The notes below the pieces were generated by a model that was not told where the DNA came from, ran no database searches, and worked only from the letters and a program-made list of their open reading frames with translations. 48,126 nucleotides of DNA from positions 1 to 48,126 of the forward strand of contig JACPEW010000010.1 of NCBI GenBank assembly GCA_016183305.1, in the 5' to 3' direction. Both the position numbers and the translations under genes were made by a program. Positions 20,841 to 28,622 of the stretch are shown here, piece by piece (the first letter of the stretch is position 1; each line of letters begins with the position of its first letter). The DNA is from Candidatus Daviesbacteria bacterium (GTDB taxonomy: Bacteria > Patescibacteriota > Microgenomatia > Daviesbacterales > UBA10151).

Positions 20841-23087
20841 ATGAAAAGATTAGTGCTTGTAGATGGAAATGCTTTGCTTCATAGGGCTTATCATGCCACC
20901 CCTCCTTTTACCACCTCACAAGGGGAGTTAGTTAATGCTGTGTATGGATTTTCCTCAATGATTTTAAAGGTGATTTCTGAGCTTCATCCTGAGTATTTGG
21001 CTATGACCTGGGATGAGAAAGGCCCTACTTTTAGGCATCAAGCCTATACTCAATATAAAGCAACCCGGGGCCCTGCTGATGATGGTTTGTCCAATCAATA
21101 TAAAAGGGTACATGAAATAGTCCATGCTTTTAATATTCCTGAATTTAGCTTAGCAGGTTATGAGGCAGATGATTTAATTGGCACCTTGGCCATACAAGCA
21201 AAAAAAGAACCGGATTTAGAGGTAATAGTGGTCACAGGAGACAGGGACATCATGCAGCTTATTGATAAAAAAACTAAAGTTTTTATGCCTAAAAAAACCC
21301 TCTCAGATGTAGGACTTTATGGGGAAGAGGAGTTTGTGGCCAAGTATGGATTTTTCCCCAAGCAACTGGTGGATTATAAAGGTCTGGCAGGAGATGCTTC
21401 AGATAATATTCCTGGAGTAGCTGGGATAGGGGAGGTAACAGCCACCAAATTAATCCATCAGTTTAATACTATTGAGGAAATCTACAAACCTGAGAATCTA
21501 AAGACTTTGCCAGACAGGACACAGATGTTACTATCTGAAGGAGCAGAGGGGGCTGTGATGAGTAAGAAGCTTGCTACTTTGGATTTGGATGCTCCTATTA
21601 AGTTAGATTTGGAAAAATGTGTAGTCCATGATTTTGACAGGGAGAAGGTGGTTAAGCTTTTTGAAGAGCTGGAGTTTAAGAGCTTAATATCTAGAGTGCC
21701 TGGTGGTTCTGCTCTTGCAAGCCACTCTTCCTCTGTCATCCTGAACCCTTCCTTTTTTGTCATCCCGAACCCGAAGGGTGAGGGATCTTCCCATATCATG
21801 GAAGATTCTTCGTCGAAGATTTCTCAGAATGACAAGACGTCTGATTTGGATAAAGAAGTAGAAGTGGTTTTGCAGAAAATGTCAGCAGCTGGAGTAATGA
21901 TAGATTTACGCTTTTTAAATAAGTTTGGCAAGCAGCTTAAGGATAGATTGGTTGATATTGAGAAAGATATTTACTCTAAAGTAGGGCATGAGTTTAACCT
22001 GAACAGTCCAAAGCAGCTTCAAGTAGTGCTGTTTGATGAGCTAAAATTACCTGTTATCAGGAAAACAAAAACAGGACGTTCTACTGATGAGGATACTTTG
22101 CGTGAACTATCTCCTGCTCATCCGGCAATACAGTTATTATTAGAATACAGGCAGCTTTTTAAACTGGTTTCCACTTATGTTGATGCTTTACCAAGGTATG
22201 CAGATAAAGATAATAGAATTCACTCCACCTTTAATGTAGAAGGAGCTGCCACAGGCAGGCTTTCCTCTAGAGACCCGAACGTACAAAACATACCTATAAA
22301 AGGAGAAATGGGAGGGGAGATCAGAAAAGCCTTTATTGCTCCTAAGGGTAAAATCTTGCTGGGAGCAGATTATTCACAAATAGAACTTAGAATTATGGCT
22401 CATCTGGCAGAGGATCCTGGTTTAATCAAGGCTTTTGAGCAAGGGTTGGATATCCATGCAGCCACTGCCAGTAAAGTTTTCCAAGTACCAATTGATACAG
22501 TGTCCAAACAACAAAGGATGGTAGGCAAGACCATGAATTTTGCCACTCTTTATGGCCAAGGCCCTCGTGCCTTATCAAGGCAATTAGGAGTGGAGTATGA
22601 GGTAGCCCGTCAGTATATTGCTGAATACTTTGGACAATTTCCAAAAGTCAGGGAATGGATGGAAAAAACCTTGGCCTTTGGGTATGAAAATGGCTATGTA
22701 GAAAGTCTTTGGGGCAGAAAAAGATATATTCCAGAGCTTAAAGCTGCCAATCATGCTATTAAAGCAGCAGGAGAGCGGGCAGCCATCAATCATCCTGTCC
22801 AGGGCAGCGCAGCAGATATGATTAAAAAAGCCATGGTAGAAATTGACTTGTCATTGCGAGGGATGCACCAGCATGGTGCGTTCCGTGGCAATCTTTCACC
22901 TTCATGTCAGATGATCCTCCAAGTTCATGATGAGCTTTTATTTGAATGTGATCCAAGATCTGTAAAAGAAACAGCTAAAATGGTTAAAGAAAAAATGGAA
23001 AATGCCTTAAAACTATCTGTGCCTGTGGCAGTAGATCTAAAAACAGGTCCTAATTGGGGAGAAATGCAGCCTTTAAAGTATGAATAG
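20841..23087 (+). CDS. polA: DNA polymerase I without a 3'-5' exonuclease domain
   Basis: PolA fills gaps and removes RNA primers. Residues 1-285 form the 5' nuclease (NALLHRAYHA, VTGDRDIMQLI, GDASDNIPGVAGIG). The polymerase domain begins near 333 (VEVVLQKMSAAGVMID), with motif A LLGADYSQIELRIMAH (about 505), the O-helix RMVGKTMNFATLYGQG (about 558) and motif C LQVHDELLFE (about 692). At 748 residues it lacks the intervening exonuclease domain. Two repeats are inserted in frame: a TGTCATyCTGA element (21734-21834, residues 298-331) at the domain junction, and a TGTCATTGCGAG-type element (22848-22894, about residues 669-685) just before motif C. Confidence 0.97.
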   Translation: MKRLVLVDGNALLHRAYHATPPFTTSQGELVNAVYGFSSMILKVISELHPEYLAMTWDEKGPTFRHQAYTQYKATRGPADDGLSNQYKRVHEIVHAFNIPEFSLAGYEADDLIGTLAIQAKKEPDLEVIVVTGDRDIMQLIDKKTKVFMPKKTLSDVGLYGEEEFVAKYGFFPKQLVDYKGLAGDASDNIPGVAGIGEVTATKLIHQFNTIEEIYKPENLKTLPDRTQMLLSEGAEGAVMSKKLATLDLDAPIKLDLEKCVVHDFDREKVVKLFEELEFKSLISRVPGGSALASHSSSVILNPSFFVIPNPKGEGSSHIMEDSSSKISQNDKTSDLDKEVEVVLQKMSAAGVMIDLRFLNKFGKQLKDRLVDIEKDIYSKVGHEFNLNSPKQLQVVLFDELKLPVIRKTKTGRSTDEDTLRELSPAHPAIQLLLEYRQLFKLVSTYVDALPRYADKDNRIHSTFNVEGAATGRLSSRDPNVQNIPIKGEMGGEIRKAFIAPKGKILLGADYSQIELRIMAHLAEDPGLIKAFEQGLDIHAATASKVFQVPIDTVSKQQRMVGKTMNFATLYGQGPRALSRQLGVEYEVARQYIAEYFGQFPKVREWMEKTLAFGYENGYVESLWGRKRYIPELKAANHAIKAAGERAAINHPVQGSAADMIKKAMVEIDLSLRGMHQHGAFRGNLSPSCQMILQVHDELLFECDPRSVKETAKMVKEKMENALKLSVPVAVDLKTGPNWGEMQPLKYE
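21734..21834. repeat. TGTCATyCTGA palindromic repeat inside polA
   Basis: The insert begins TGTCATCCTGAA and ends CTCAGAATGACA, with GGATCTTCCCATATCATGG and GGAAGATTCTTCG in its core as in the full copy at 17553-17684. It is translated in frame as VILNPSFFVIPNPKGEG onward, a sequence foreign to PolA, located at the boundary between nuclease and polymerase domains. Confidence 0.8.
22848..22894. repeat. TGTCATTGCGAG-type repeat inside polA
   Basis: TTGTCATTGCGAGG at the left and GTGGCAATCTT at the right bracket a GCACCA/TGGTGC hairpin. The segment encodes LSLRGMHQHGAFRGNLS between the conserved SAADMIKKAMVEID and MILQVHDELLFE of PolA, where other PolA proteins have a much shorter link. Confidence 0.65.
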
Positions 23088-23139
23088 GTATTGTCAAGAA
23101 ATTTTAAAAGAAGACTTTCAGGGATGGTTCTGAAAAAAA

Positions 23140-23352
23140 ATGGCTGATTTAGCTTTTGAGAATATTGATAAATTAAAAGCAGAAAAAGATGTTTTAATTA
23201 CCAAAGCTATCTCCTGGGTTTTAAGAAGCTTAATTAAGAATCACTAGAGTAGAGTATCAGAGTATCTAAAGAGGAATGAAAGTAGCTTGCCTAAAATAGC
23301 TATCAGGGAAACCAGCAGAAAACTTTTAACATGTAAGAAACAAGGGTGCTAA
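23140..23352 (+). pseudogene. remnant of a DNA alkylation repair (AlkD-type) gene
   Basis: Two fragments lie in the 308-nt gap after polA. Bases 23140-23247 read MADLAFENIDKLKAEKDVLI followed by TKAISWVLRSLIKNH and stop; 23260-23352 read EYLKRNESSLPKIAIRETSR followed by KLLTCKK and stop in another frame. ITKAISWVLRS and LPKIAIRE are characteristic of the last HEAT repeats of AlkD-family DNA glycosylases. The N-terminal two thirds are missing and the frame is broken, so this is a decayed 3' end. Confidence 0.75.
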
Positions 23353-23354
23353 AA

Positions 23355-23389
23355 AGTTGACTTTAGAAATTAATTATGGTATCCTATAG
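23355..23389 (+). promoter_or_regulatory. candidate promoter of the 788-residue protein gene
   Basis: TTGACT at about 23356-23361 is followed 17 nt later by TGGTATCCT, an extended but weak -10 (TATCCT). The ATG at 23396 follows within about 12 nt, so the leader would be very short. Confidence 0.35.
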
Positions 23390-23395
23390 CATCTT

Positions 23396-25762
23396 ATGCC
23401 AGAGAAATTACCCTTCGGTGATGATGCCGGTCAATCAATCTTAGCTTTACGGGAAATGTGTTCACCGTCGGTTGACAGGAGAACCTACAAGGAGCAGATA
23501 ACGAGATGGAAACAAGACTTAGTAACGTTGTCTTTGCCATCACAAATCAATTTGGGTATAAAACTATTAGGTTGTTTGAATATTTCTGATGCTGTAAAAA
23601 ACGCCCAAGATATAAGAGATACGGCGCTTGAGATGCTTTCTGGATTGAATTATCTAAGAATCACCAAGCAGTTATTATCTGCTTACATAATTATTCTCGG
23701 TCAGCCAGAAACCAAAAAGGCCGACGTTTATGGTGGCCTGGCCGCACTTCTGGAAGTAGGAAGATTTATGGCTCCATATGTAACATCACCTATTGAGCAA
23801 AGCGCTATTACAAAAGGATGGAATGCTATTTATCTTTCTTGTGGTCCTGTTGATGATAGACAATATATTAATCAACAGCTTGATGCCCTGAAGGCAAAGT
23901 ACCCGCCATCGGAACAGCAAGCTGTTAATCAACCGCAAAGGGATCGCGAACAACCAACTTTGTCAGAGGGTCAGCAAAGGATGTTAGATTTCTATTTAGG
24001 AACTGTTGGGGAAAATGGCAGCTTTAAACTAACTTTATGGGAACGCAGCCAGCAATTCAGACAACTTTGCATAGATTGCGGTGTGGAACTCGAGCGCTAT
24101 TGGAACTTGAGGGATCCAGATAAATTGCAGGGAAAATTTACCAGGCTTCAGCAATTGCTGACAGAAGGTGCAAATATTCCCTCTCTGGCCCTCATAAAAT
24201 CCCTTTTCCAATCCCGCTTGGGTGTTTCAATATTAGATATTACTCCTCAACAGGCGCGGGTAATAGCAGACGAAGTAACTGCTATTTTATTTGAGGTTAA
24301 ATCAGAATTATCCTCAGGCAGGGTAACTAGTGTTCAGGAGGTAATGCAAAGGCTTGATCTGCTTATCAAAGATGCCACCGGATTATCTTCCAAAGCCCAA
24401 AGATATACTATAAGGTCTGTTAAAAGCCTTTTAATAGAGGCAGGGATTAAGTGGGATATAAATACCATACAAGAAGCAGAGAAAGCTTTATCAGATCAAG
24501 GCATCATTCAATCTCTGGAATCTTTCTATAACCAAAAAGCATTAGCCAAAGACAGACTTGCCCGATTTTTAGAATCAGAGTTTGATCAAGATAAAATTGA
24601 TTCTCGTTTTTGCTTAATAAGCAGGACCCGCGATGACCTTTATTTAGGTGATAGAGCAGCTGATTGCACTGCATTTTATTTAGATATCGGATTTAATGGC
24701 TGGACGCTTCCTGCCTGGCTGGGACACCCTGGATTTAACACTTTAGTCAGCAGCGCTGCAAAAACAAGTTTTTTCTTAAGTCTTGCAGACGGACAGCCAG
24801 TATTGGTAGTAGACTCTTTTGAGACTTTTAAGGGCATAAAGGATGAAGAGCTGGCAAAAGAAGAAATCAGAGCAGGTTTTGAATTTTTATGCAGCTGGGC
24901 AAAAAGGATCGGCCTTAAAGGTGTTTATATAAATACCATCGCCAACAGCAGCGGGGCGCAGGAGTTGTTGGAACAGTTGCCTTCTAATAATCAATCTGCA
25001 GTACGCCAAATTATCTTATTAGGAGGGCTGTCTGTCTTAGAATCAGTTTACCCGGGCGGTGATTTTAGTATTTATTTACAATCTTCCCTTGATTTTGAAG
25101 ATCAAATCAGAAAGGAAACAGAGTTAACAGATGTGGAGCTGAAACGGAGAAATGAATTGGTTAGTTTTGTGGAAGACTGGTGTAAAACTGCATTAAGAGC
25201 AAGCGCCGAATTTAACGAGAGACATCTGGTGGAGGAAGCAATCAGAAGGGCAGATTGGTCTGTTATTTTTAAATATTTTATCCGCGCAAGATACCCGGAG
25301 GTGGTAACCCATTTAAGCGCTGATTGGACAATTTATAAACCATTATTAGAAAGCACTGTTACAGAAGATAAAGGCGATATCTGGCTGATGGATGACCGTC
25401 CAAGTAGTGAGAATATGATGGTAACCCAGGCGTTATCTTCAAACAGGTTAGGTTGGAATTTAAATGAGCATAGAAGGAACTTGGAATTATATTCCTATGG
25501 AGGAAATCAAGGTGAAGGTATAATTACTGATGAGGAATTTGAACCGAAGGATGATGATTTAGGTATAACTGAGCTTGATTTGCAAGCAGAGAAGTTAGAT
25601 AATGATCTTGCAGTTTTAGCAGATTTGGCAGGATTAGGATTTACTATTGAGGATGCTTTAAGGCAGCTGGGAGGGGCGGTATCCGCAGATGACAATCAGC
25701 TACTCGTTAAAAGTCCGAAAATAATTTACTTAAATCCAAGGCTGCCAAAGCTTTTATTATAA
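23396..25762 (+). CDS. large uncharacterised protein (788 residues)
   Basis: No family was recognised. The protein has no signal peptide or membrane helix. Residues 1-160 are helical and repeat-like; a Gln/Pro-rich linker (about 175-200) separates them from a second helical region (about 200-395). A more compact part (about 400-540) contains SRTRDDLYLGDRAADCTAFY and VLVVDSFETF, then GLKGVYINTIANSSGAQELL, which reads like an alpha/beta domain. The C-terminus is acidic (EFEPKDDDLGITELD). It is flanked by an alkD remnant and reverse-strand membrane genes, so context gives no role. Confidence 0.75.
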   Translation: MPEKLPFGDDAGQSILALREMCSPSVDRRTYKEQITRWKQDLVTLSLPSQINLGIKLLGCLNISDAVKNAQDIRDTALEMLSGLNYLRITKQLLSAYIIILGQPETKKADVYGGLAALLEVGRFMAPYVTSPIEQSAITKGWNAIYLSCGPVDDRQYINQQLDALKAKYPPSEQQAVNQPQRDREQPTLSEGQQRMLDFYLGTVGENGSFKLTLWERSQQFRQLCIDCGVELERYWNLRDPDKLQGKFTRLQQLLTEGANIPSLALIKSLFQSRLGVSILDITPQQARVIADEVTAILFEVKSELSSGRVTSVQEVMQRLDLLIKDATGLSSKAQRYTIRSVKSLLIEAGIKWDINTIQEAEKALSDQGIIQSLESFYNQKALAKDRLARFLESEFDQDKIDSRFCLISRTRDDLYLGDRAADCTAFYLDIGFNGWTLPAWLGHPGFNTLVSSAAKTSFFLSLADGQPVLVVDSFETFKGIKDEELAKEEIRAGFEFLCSWAKRIGLKGVYINTIANSSGAQELLEQLPSNNQSAVRQIILLGGLSVLESVYPGGDFSIYLQSSLDFEDQIRKETELTDVELKRRNELVSFVEDWCKTALRASAEFNERHLVEEAIRRADWSVIFKYFIRARYPEVVTHLSADWTIYKPLLESTVTEDKGDIWLMDDRPSSENMMVTQALSSNRLGWNLNEHRRNLELYSYGGNQGEGIITDEEFEPKDDDLGITELDLQAEKLDNDLAVLADLAGLGFTIEDALRQLGGAVSADDNQLLVKSPKIIYLNPRLPKLLL

Positions 25763-25827
25763 ATTTAGGGACTTATACCATCTGGATACGTAGAATAAAT
25801 TTAGGAAAGGGTGAATTAGTTTAAACT

Positions 25828-26103
25828 TTAAAAATTACTAAAAATTTGCGAGCAAGCTGATTTAGAGCAAGATACACAAGAATATTTCCAGTTAGCTTGG
25901 AGCTGCTTTTTATGAGAAGGGGAATCTATCCATAATAATAATAATAATAATAATGCCTTTTCATTATCGTCGGCTGCTGTTCTTAGAGCAGCTGCATTTT
26001 CGGCTAAAGCATAGACTGAATCAGAATATTTTTCATAGAAACCTTTGTGTGGTACTTTTTTAACAAATTCCCACCAGATTTCAGGTGCTCGTTCCTCAGT
26101 CAT
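25828..26103 (-). CDS. small protein with a poly-leucine microsatellite
   Basis: This 91-residue frame starts at 26103 in an ATGA overlap with the upstream membrane-protein gene, which supports a real, coupled start. It reads MTEERAPEIWWEFVKKVPHK, then a helical part, then a run of seven Leu encoded by a (TAT/ATA)n tract on 25932-25954, followed by a tail of doubtful quality with three Cys. The tract may change length, so the C-terminal frame may be phase-variable or wrong. No family recognised. Confidence 0.45.
   Translation of the reverse strand: MTEERAPEIWWEFVKKVPHKGFYEKYSDSVYALAENAAALRTAADDNEKALLLLLLLWIDSPSHKKQLQANWKYSCVSCSKSACSQIFSNF
25932..25954. repeat. ATA trinucleotide microsatellite
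   Basis: Seven consecutive ATA units plus AT, read as a Leu run on the minus strand within the small gene at 25828-26103. Such tracts expand and contract by slippage; changes by whole units keep frame. Confidence 0.8.
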
Positions 26104-26447
26104 TTTGCAAAGTGTCTCATTTTTAATAAAGATGGGGAGTTTTTGATTACTTCTCCATTAGCGAAAACTAAACCCAAAGCAGGCTCTATAAACAACATAG
26201 GGATTAGAGCACTGATTGTTCCTATAGGTAAAATAATCCTCCAATCGTCAGCTAAAGTGGCAAATAGCACAAATAGTAAACTGAACAGAGAAACGAGGCT
26301 AGAAACAATAACTAAGTTTATTAAAGTATTAAAGGATACAGAGAAGATGAAGTCATAGGATTTGGTGATAGGGATTAACTGAGAGATTGCCAAGGTAAAG
26401 ATTAGTAAGAAAATTGGGGCAAAAGCCAGTTTTTTGAGCATCAGCAT
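26100..26447 (-). CDS. small integral membrane protein
   Basis: The 115-residue product starts MLMLKKLAFAPIFLLIFTLAIS and has three hydrophobic segments (about residues 6-22, 34-62 and 68-95). The second start (MLKKLAF, 26441) is equally possible. No family recognised. Its TGA overlaps the ATG of the next gene (ATGA), so both are likely translated from one mRNA. The N-terminal segment could be a signal anchor. Confidence 0.55.
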   Translation of the reverse strand: MLMLKKLAFAPIFLLIFTLAISQLIPITKSYDFIFSVSFNTLINLVIVSSLVSLFSLLFVLFATLADDWRIILPIGTISALIPMLFIEPALGLVFANGEVIKNSPSLLKMRHFAK

Positions 26448-26463
26448 GGTAGAATAGTAATTA

Positions 26464-26525
26464 GTACAGTAAAGGTAACAAGCAACCAGTTAATATAATA
26501 ACTTGTTACTCCTGTACTTGTCACT
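26464..26525. repeat. heptad-word palindrome upstream of the MYG1-like gene
   Basis: GTACAG...GTAACAAG on the left and CTTGTTAC...CTGTAC on the right are inverted repeats around an AT-rich centre. The arms consist of about 7-nt words of GTAACAA/GCAACCA type, like the other heptad elements in this window. Confidence 0.6.
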
Positions 26526-26535
26526 TTTATAAACG

Positions 26536-27342
26536 ATGAAAACTCTCATTACTCATATCAACCCTCACTTGGATGATATAGCAGCTATTTGGCTGTTTAA
26601 AAAATACCATCCGGATTTTAAAGATGCTGGGGTAGAGTTTATCTCTGCTTCCCGCGAAGCTGCTTCAGAAGCCAGCCCGGATCAAGTTTTTGTAGGCACT
26701 GGTGGAGGCCAGTTTGACGAGCATAAAGAAGGATTAAAAACCTCTGCAGGTTCTTTGGTTTTTGAATATTTAAAAGAACAGGGCTTAATCCCTGTTGATC
26801 CTTTAACAAAAAAGGCTTTAGAAAAGCTAATGGAGTGGAATAACCTGGTAGATACAGGCCAGGCTCCAAATAGTGAGTTTGATGCTTTTTCTGTTCAATC
26901 TTTTATCAGGAGTAAAGATAATTCTTCAGAAAGTTCTACTAAATCAGTAGAATTAGGCAGTGAGATTTTAGATAGAATCCTAAAAGTGCTGATTAAAAAA
27001 GAACAATCTATTTTAGATTGGAGCAAGAGAGTAGAGTTTGAATCCAAGTTTGGTAAATCATTTGCTGTTAGTTCTGAAACAGTAGACAGGGAGTTTTGCA
27101 GGGAACAGGAAGGTAAATTATTTTTAATGTATGATCCAAAATATCCTTCAGTCCAATATTTTGGGCCAGAGGTAGATTTAGAACCAATTTATCAAAAGGT
27201 AAAGGAACTGGACTCAGAAGCTTCTTGGTTTTTACATCAATCCCATCATATGGTAATTTGTGGTTCTTCCTCCGCCCCAGATTCCAAACCAACGAAGTTA
27301 TCATTTGAAGAGTTGATAGATGTAGTAACAAGTGTCTGGTGA
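26536..27342 (+). CDS. MYG1/DHH-like putative phosphoesterase
   Basis: This 268-residue protein starts KTLITHINPHLDDIAAIWLF, where His-x-x-x-His-x-Asp-Asp resembles the metal-binding start of MYG1 (UPF0160) and DHH-type phosphoesterases (HNGTFHADD). GGGQFDEHKEG (about residue 56-66) corresponds to their second metal site, and HQSHHMVICG near residue 234 may be a further His cluster. A nuclease or phosphatase role is inferred; identification is by motif only. The last codons and stop lie inside a heptad-word repeat. Confidence 0.6.
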   Translation: MKTLITHINPHLDDIAAIWLFKKYHPDFKDAGVEFISASREAASEASPDQVFVGTGGGQFDEHKEGLKTSAGSLVFEYLKEQGLIPVDPLTKKALEKLMEWNNLVDTGQAPNSEFDAFSVQSFIRSKDNSSESSTKSVELGSEILDRILKVLIKKEQSILDWSKRVEFESKFGKSFAVSSETVDREFCREQEGKLFLMYDPKYPSVQYFGPEVDLEPIYQKVKELDSEASWFLHQSHHMVICGSSSAPDSKPTKLSFEELIDVVTSVW

Positions 27343-27387
27343 CAAGTGACAAGAGTCAAGGAACATTAGTCTCTTGCGACTAATCAC
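27325..27387. repeat. heptad-word palindrome overlapping a gene 3' end
   Basis: Left words GTAACAA, GTGTCTG, GTGACAA, GTGACAA, GAGTCAA follow each other in exact 7-nt steps (27325-27359). The right arm, read in reverse complement, is GTGATTA, GTCGCAA, GAGACTA. The element supplies the last codons of the upstream gene and ends just before the glycosyltransferase start. Confidence 0.7.
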
Positions 27388-27392
27388 TATTT

Positions 27393-28547
27393 ATGAAAGT
27401 TGCTTTAGTACATGATTATTTAAGGGAATATGGGGGGGCAGAAAGGGTTTTGGAGGCTTTGCATGAGATTTTTCCTGATGCCCCTGTTTATACTGCCTAC
27501 TATAATTCTGAGAGTTTGGGAGAAAATAGAAAAAGGTTTGCTGGTTGGGATATCAAACCCTCCTGGTTCCAAAAATTCCCTTTTGCCAACAAATTATTAT
27601 CTCCTTTTAGGCTGTTTGGTCCGGTGATGTTTGAAAGTTTTGATTTATCTGAATATGATCTGGTAATTTCCTCCTCATCTGCCACACATTTAGCCAAATC
27701 AGTTATTACTAAACCAGGAACTTTGCACATAAGTTATATCCATACTCCTCCCAGGTTTTTATATGGTTATGTGACCTCTTTTAACTATAAAAAACATTGG
27801 TGGACCAGGCTTGGAGGAGAGCTGATTAATCATATTATGAGAATTTATGACTTTGAAGTTAGTCAGCGGCCGGATATTTTAATAGCAAATTCTAAAAATG
27901 TCCAAAACAGGATTAAAAAGTTCTATAGAAGAGACTGTGTGGTAATTTATCCACCTGTTGATATTCCAGCATTCAGACTACCGGCTACCGACTACCGCAT
28001 AAAAGCGGTAGACAGAAGACAGAAGACAGAAGACTATTACCTTGTTTTAAGTAGGCTTGTAAGAGGAAAGGGGGTAGAGGTGGTAGTAGAGGTTTATGGT
28101 AAATTAGGATTACCCCTGAAGATAGCTGGCACTGGTCCTGAATTAGAAAATCTTAAAAAGCTTGCTACAACCTACAACCTACAATCTACAACCTTTCTCG
28201 GTTGGGTATCTGATGAAGAAAGGATGAAGTTATTAGCTAATGCTAAGGCTTTAATAGTAGCCTCAGAAGATGAGGATTTTGGGATTACCTCTATAGAAGC
28301 CCAGGCTGTGGGTATTCCGGTGATTGCCCCTGCCTCAGGAGGGTTTTTAGAAACAGTAGTAAACAATAAAACGGGGCTATTATATGGTGGCCCGGGCCAA
28401 GTTACAGTTGAAGCTTTAACAGAAGCTTTGCAAAAGTTTGATCCCTTAAAGTTTAATCCCCAGGATTGTCAGAAAAATGCAGAAAAGTTTTCTAAAGAAA
28501 GATTTAAAAAGGAAATTTTAGAGTTAGTAAACAAAAACTTAAAGTAA
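27393..28547 (+). CDS. GT4-family glycosyltransferase with two repeat insertions
   Basis: This 384-residue GT-B enzyme begins MKVALVHDYLREYGGAERVLEAL, typical of GT4 mannosyltransferase-like proteins. Acceptor-domain features include SYIHTPPRFLYGYV; the donor domain includes YYLVLSRLVRGKGVEV, KIAGTGPELENL and the E-x7-E region EDFGITSIEAQAVGIPVIA. It probably builds exopolysaccharide or glycolipid. Two heptad repeats are embedded in frame: 27976-28034 (residues about 195-214, between the Rossmann domains) and 28165-28192 (about 258-267). Both fall where loops are expected. Confidence 0.93.
   Translation: MKVALVHDYLREYGGAERVLEALHEIFPDAPVYTAYYNSESLGENRKRFAGWDIKPSWFQKFPFANKLLSPFRLFGPVMFESFDLSEYDLVISSSSATHLAKSVITKPGTLHISYIHTPPRFLYGYVTSFNYKKHWWTRLGGELINHIMRIYDFEVSQRPDILIANSKNVQNRIKKFYRRDCVVIYPPVDIPAFRLPATDYRIKAVDRRQKTEDYYLVLSRLVRGKGVEVVVEVYGKLGLPLKIAGTGPELENLKKLATTYNLQSTTFLGWVSDEERMKLLANAKALIVASEDEDFGITSIEAQAVGIPVIAPASGGFLETVVNNKTGLLYGGPGQVTVEALTEALQKFDPLKFNPQDCQKNAEKFSKERFKKEILELVNKNLK
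27976..28034. repeat. 59-bp heptad palindrome in glycosyltransferase gene
   Basis: The structure is three 7-nt words (GACTACC, GGCTACC, GACTACC), then GC-ATAAAA-GC, then four words (GGTAGAC, AGAAGAC, AGAAGAC, AGAAGAC). CTACCGC and GCGGTAG pair around the AT loop. An element of exactly the same architecture and length is in carB at 46053-46111. Confidence 0.85.
28165..28192. repeat. heptad tandem repeat in glycosyltransferase gene
   Basis: Four 7-nt words: CTACAAC, CTACAAC, CTACAAT, CTACAAC. They add about nine residues (TTYNLQSTT) before FLGWVSDEE in the donor-binding domain. Confidence 0.8.
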
Positions 28548-28570
28548 TTATACAGATAAGAGCTGTAATT

Positions 28571-28599
28571 TGATAAACTGTGATAAACTGTTTTATAAA
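28571..28599 (+). promoter_or_regulatory. tandem 10-nt repeat and -10 box before glpX
   Basis: TGATAAACTG occurs twice in direct succession (28571-28590) immediately before TATAAA (28594-28599). It may be an operator. The -10 lies 8 nt before a TTG at 28608 and 23 nt before the ATG at 28623. Confidence 0.4.
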
Positions 28600-28622
28600 G
28601 AGTAATTTTGAATAGCCTCTTT

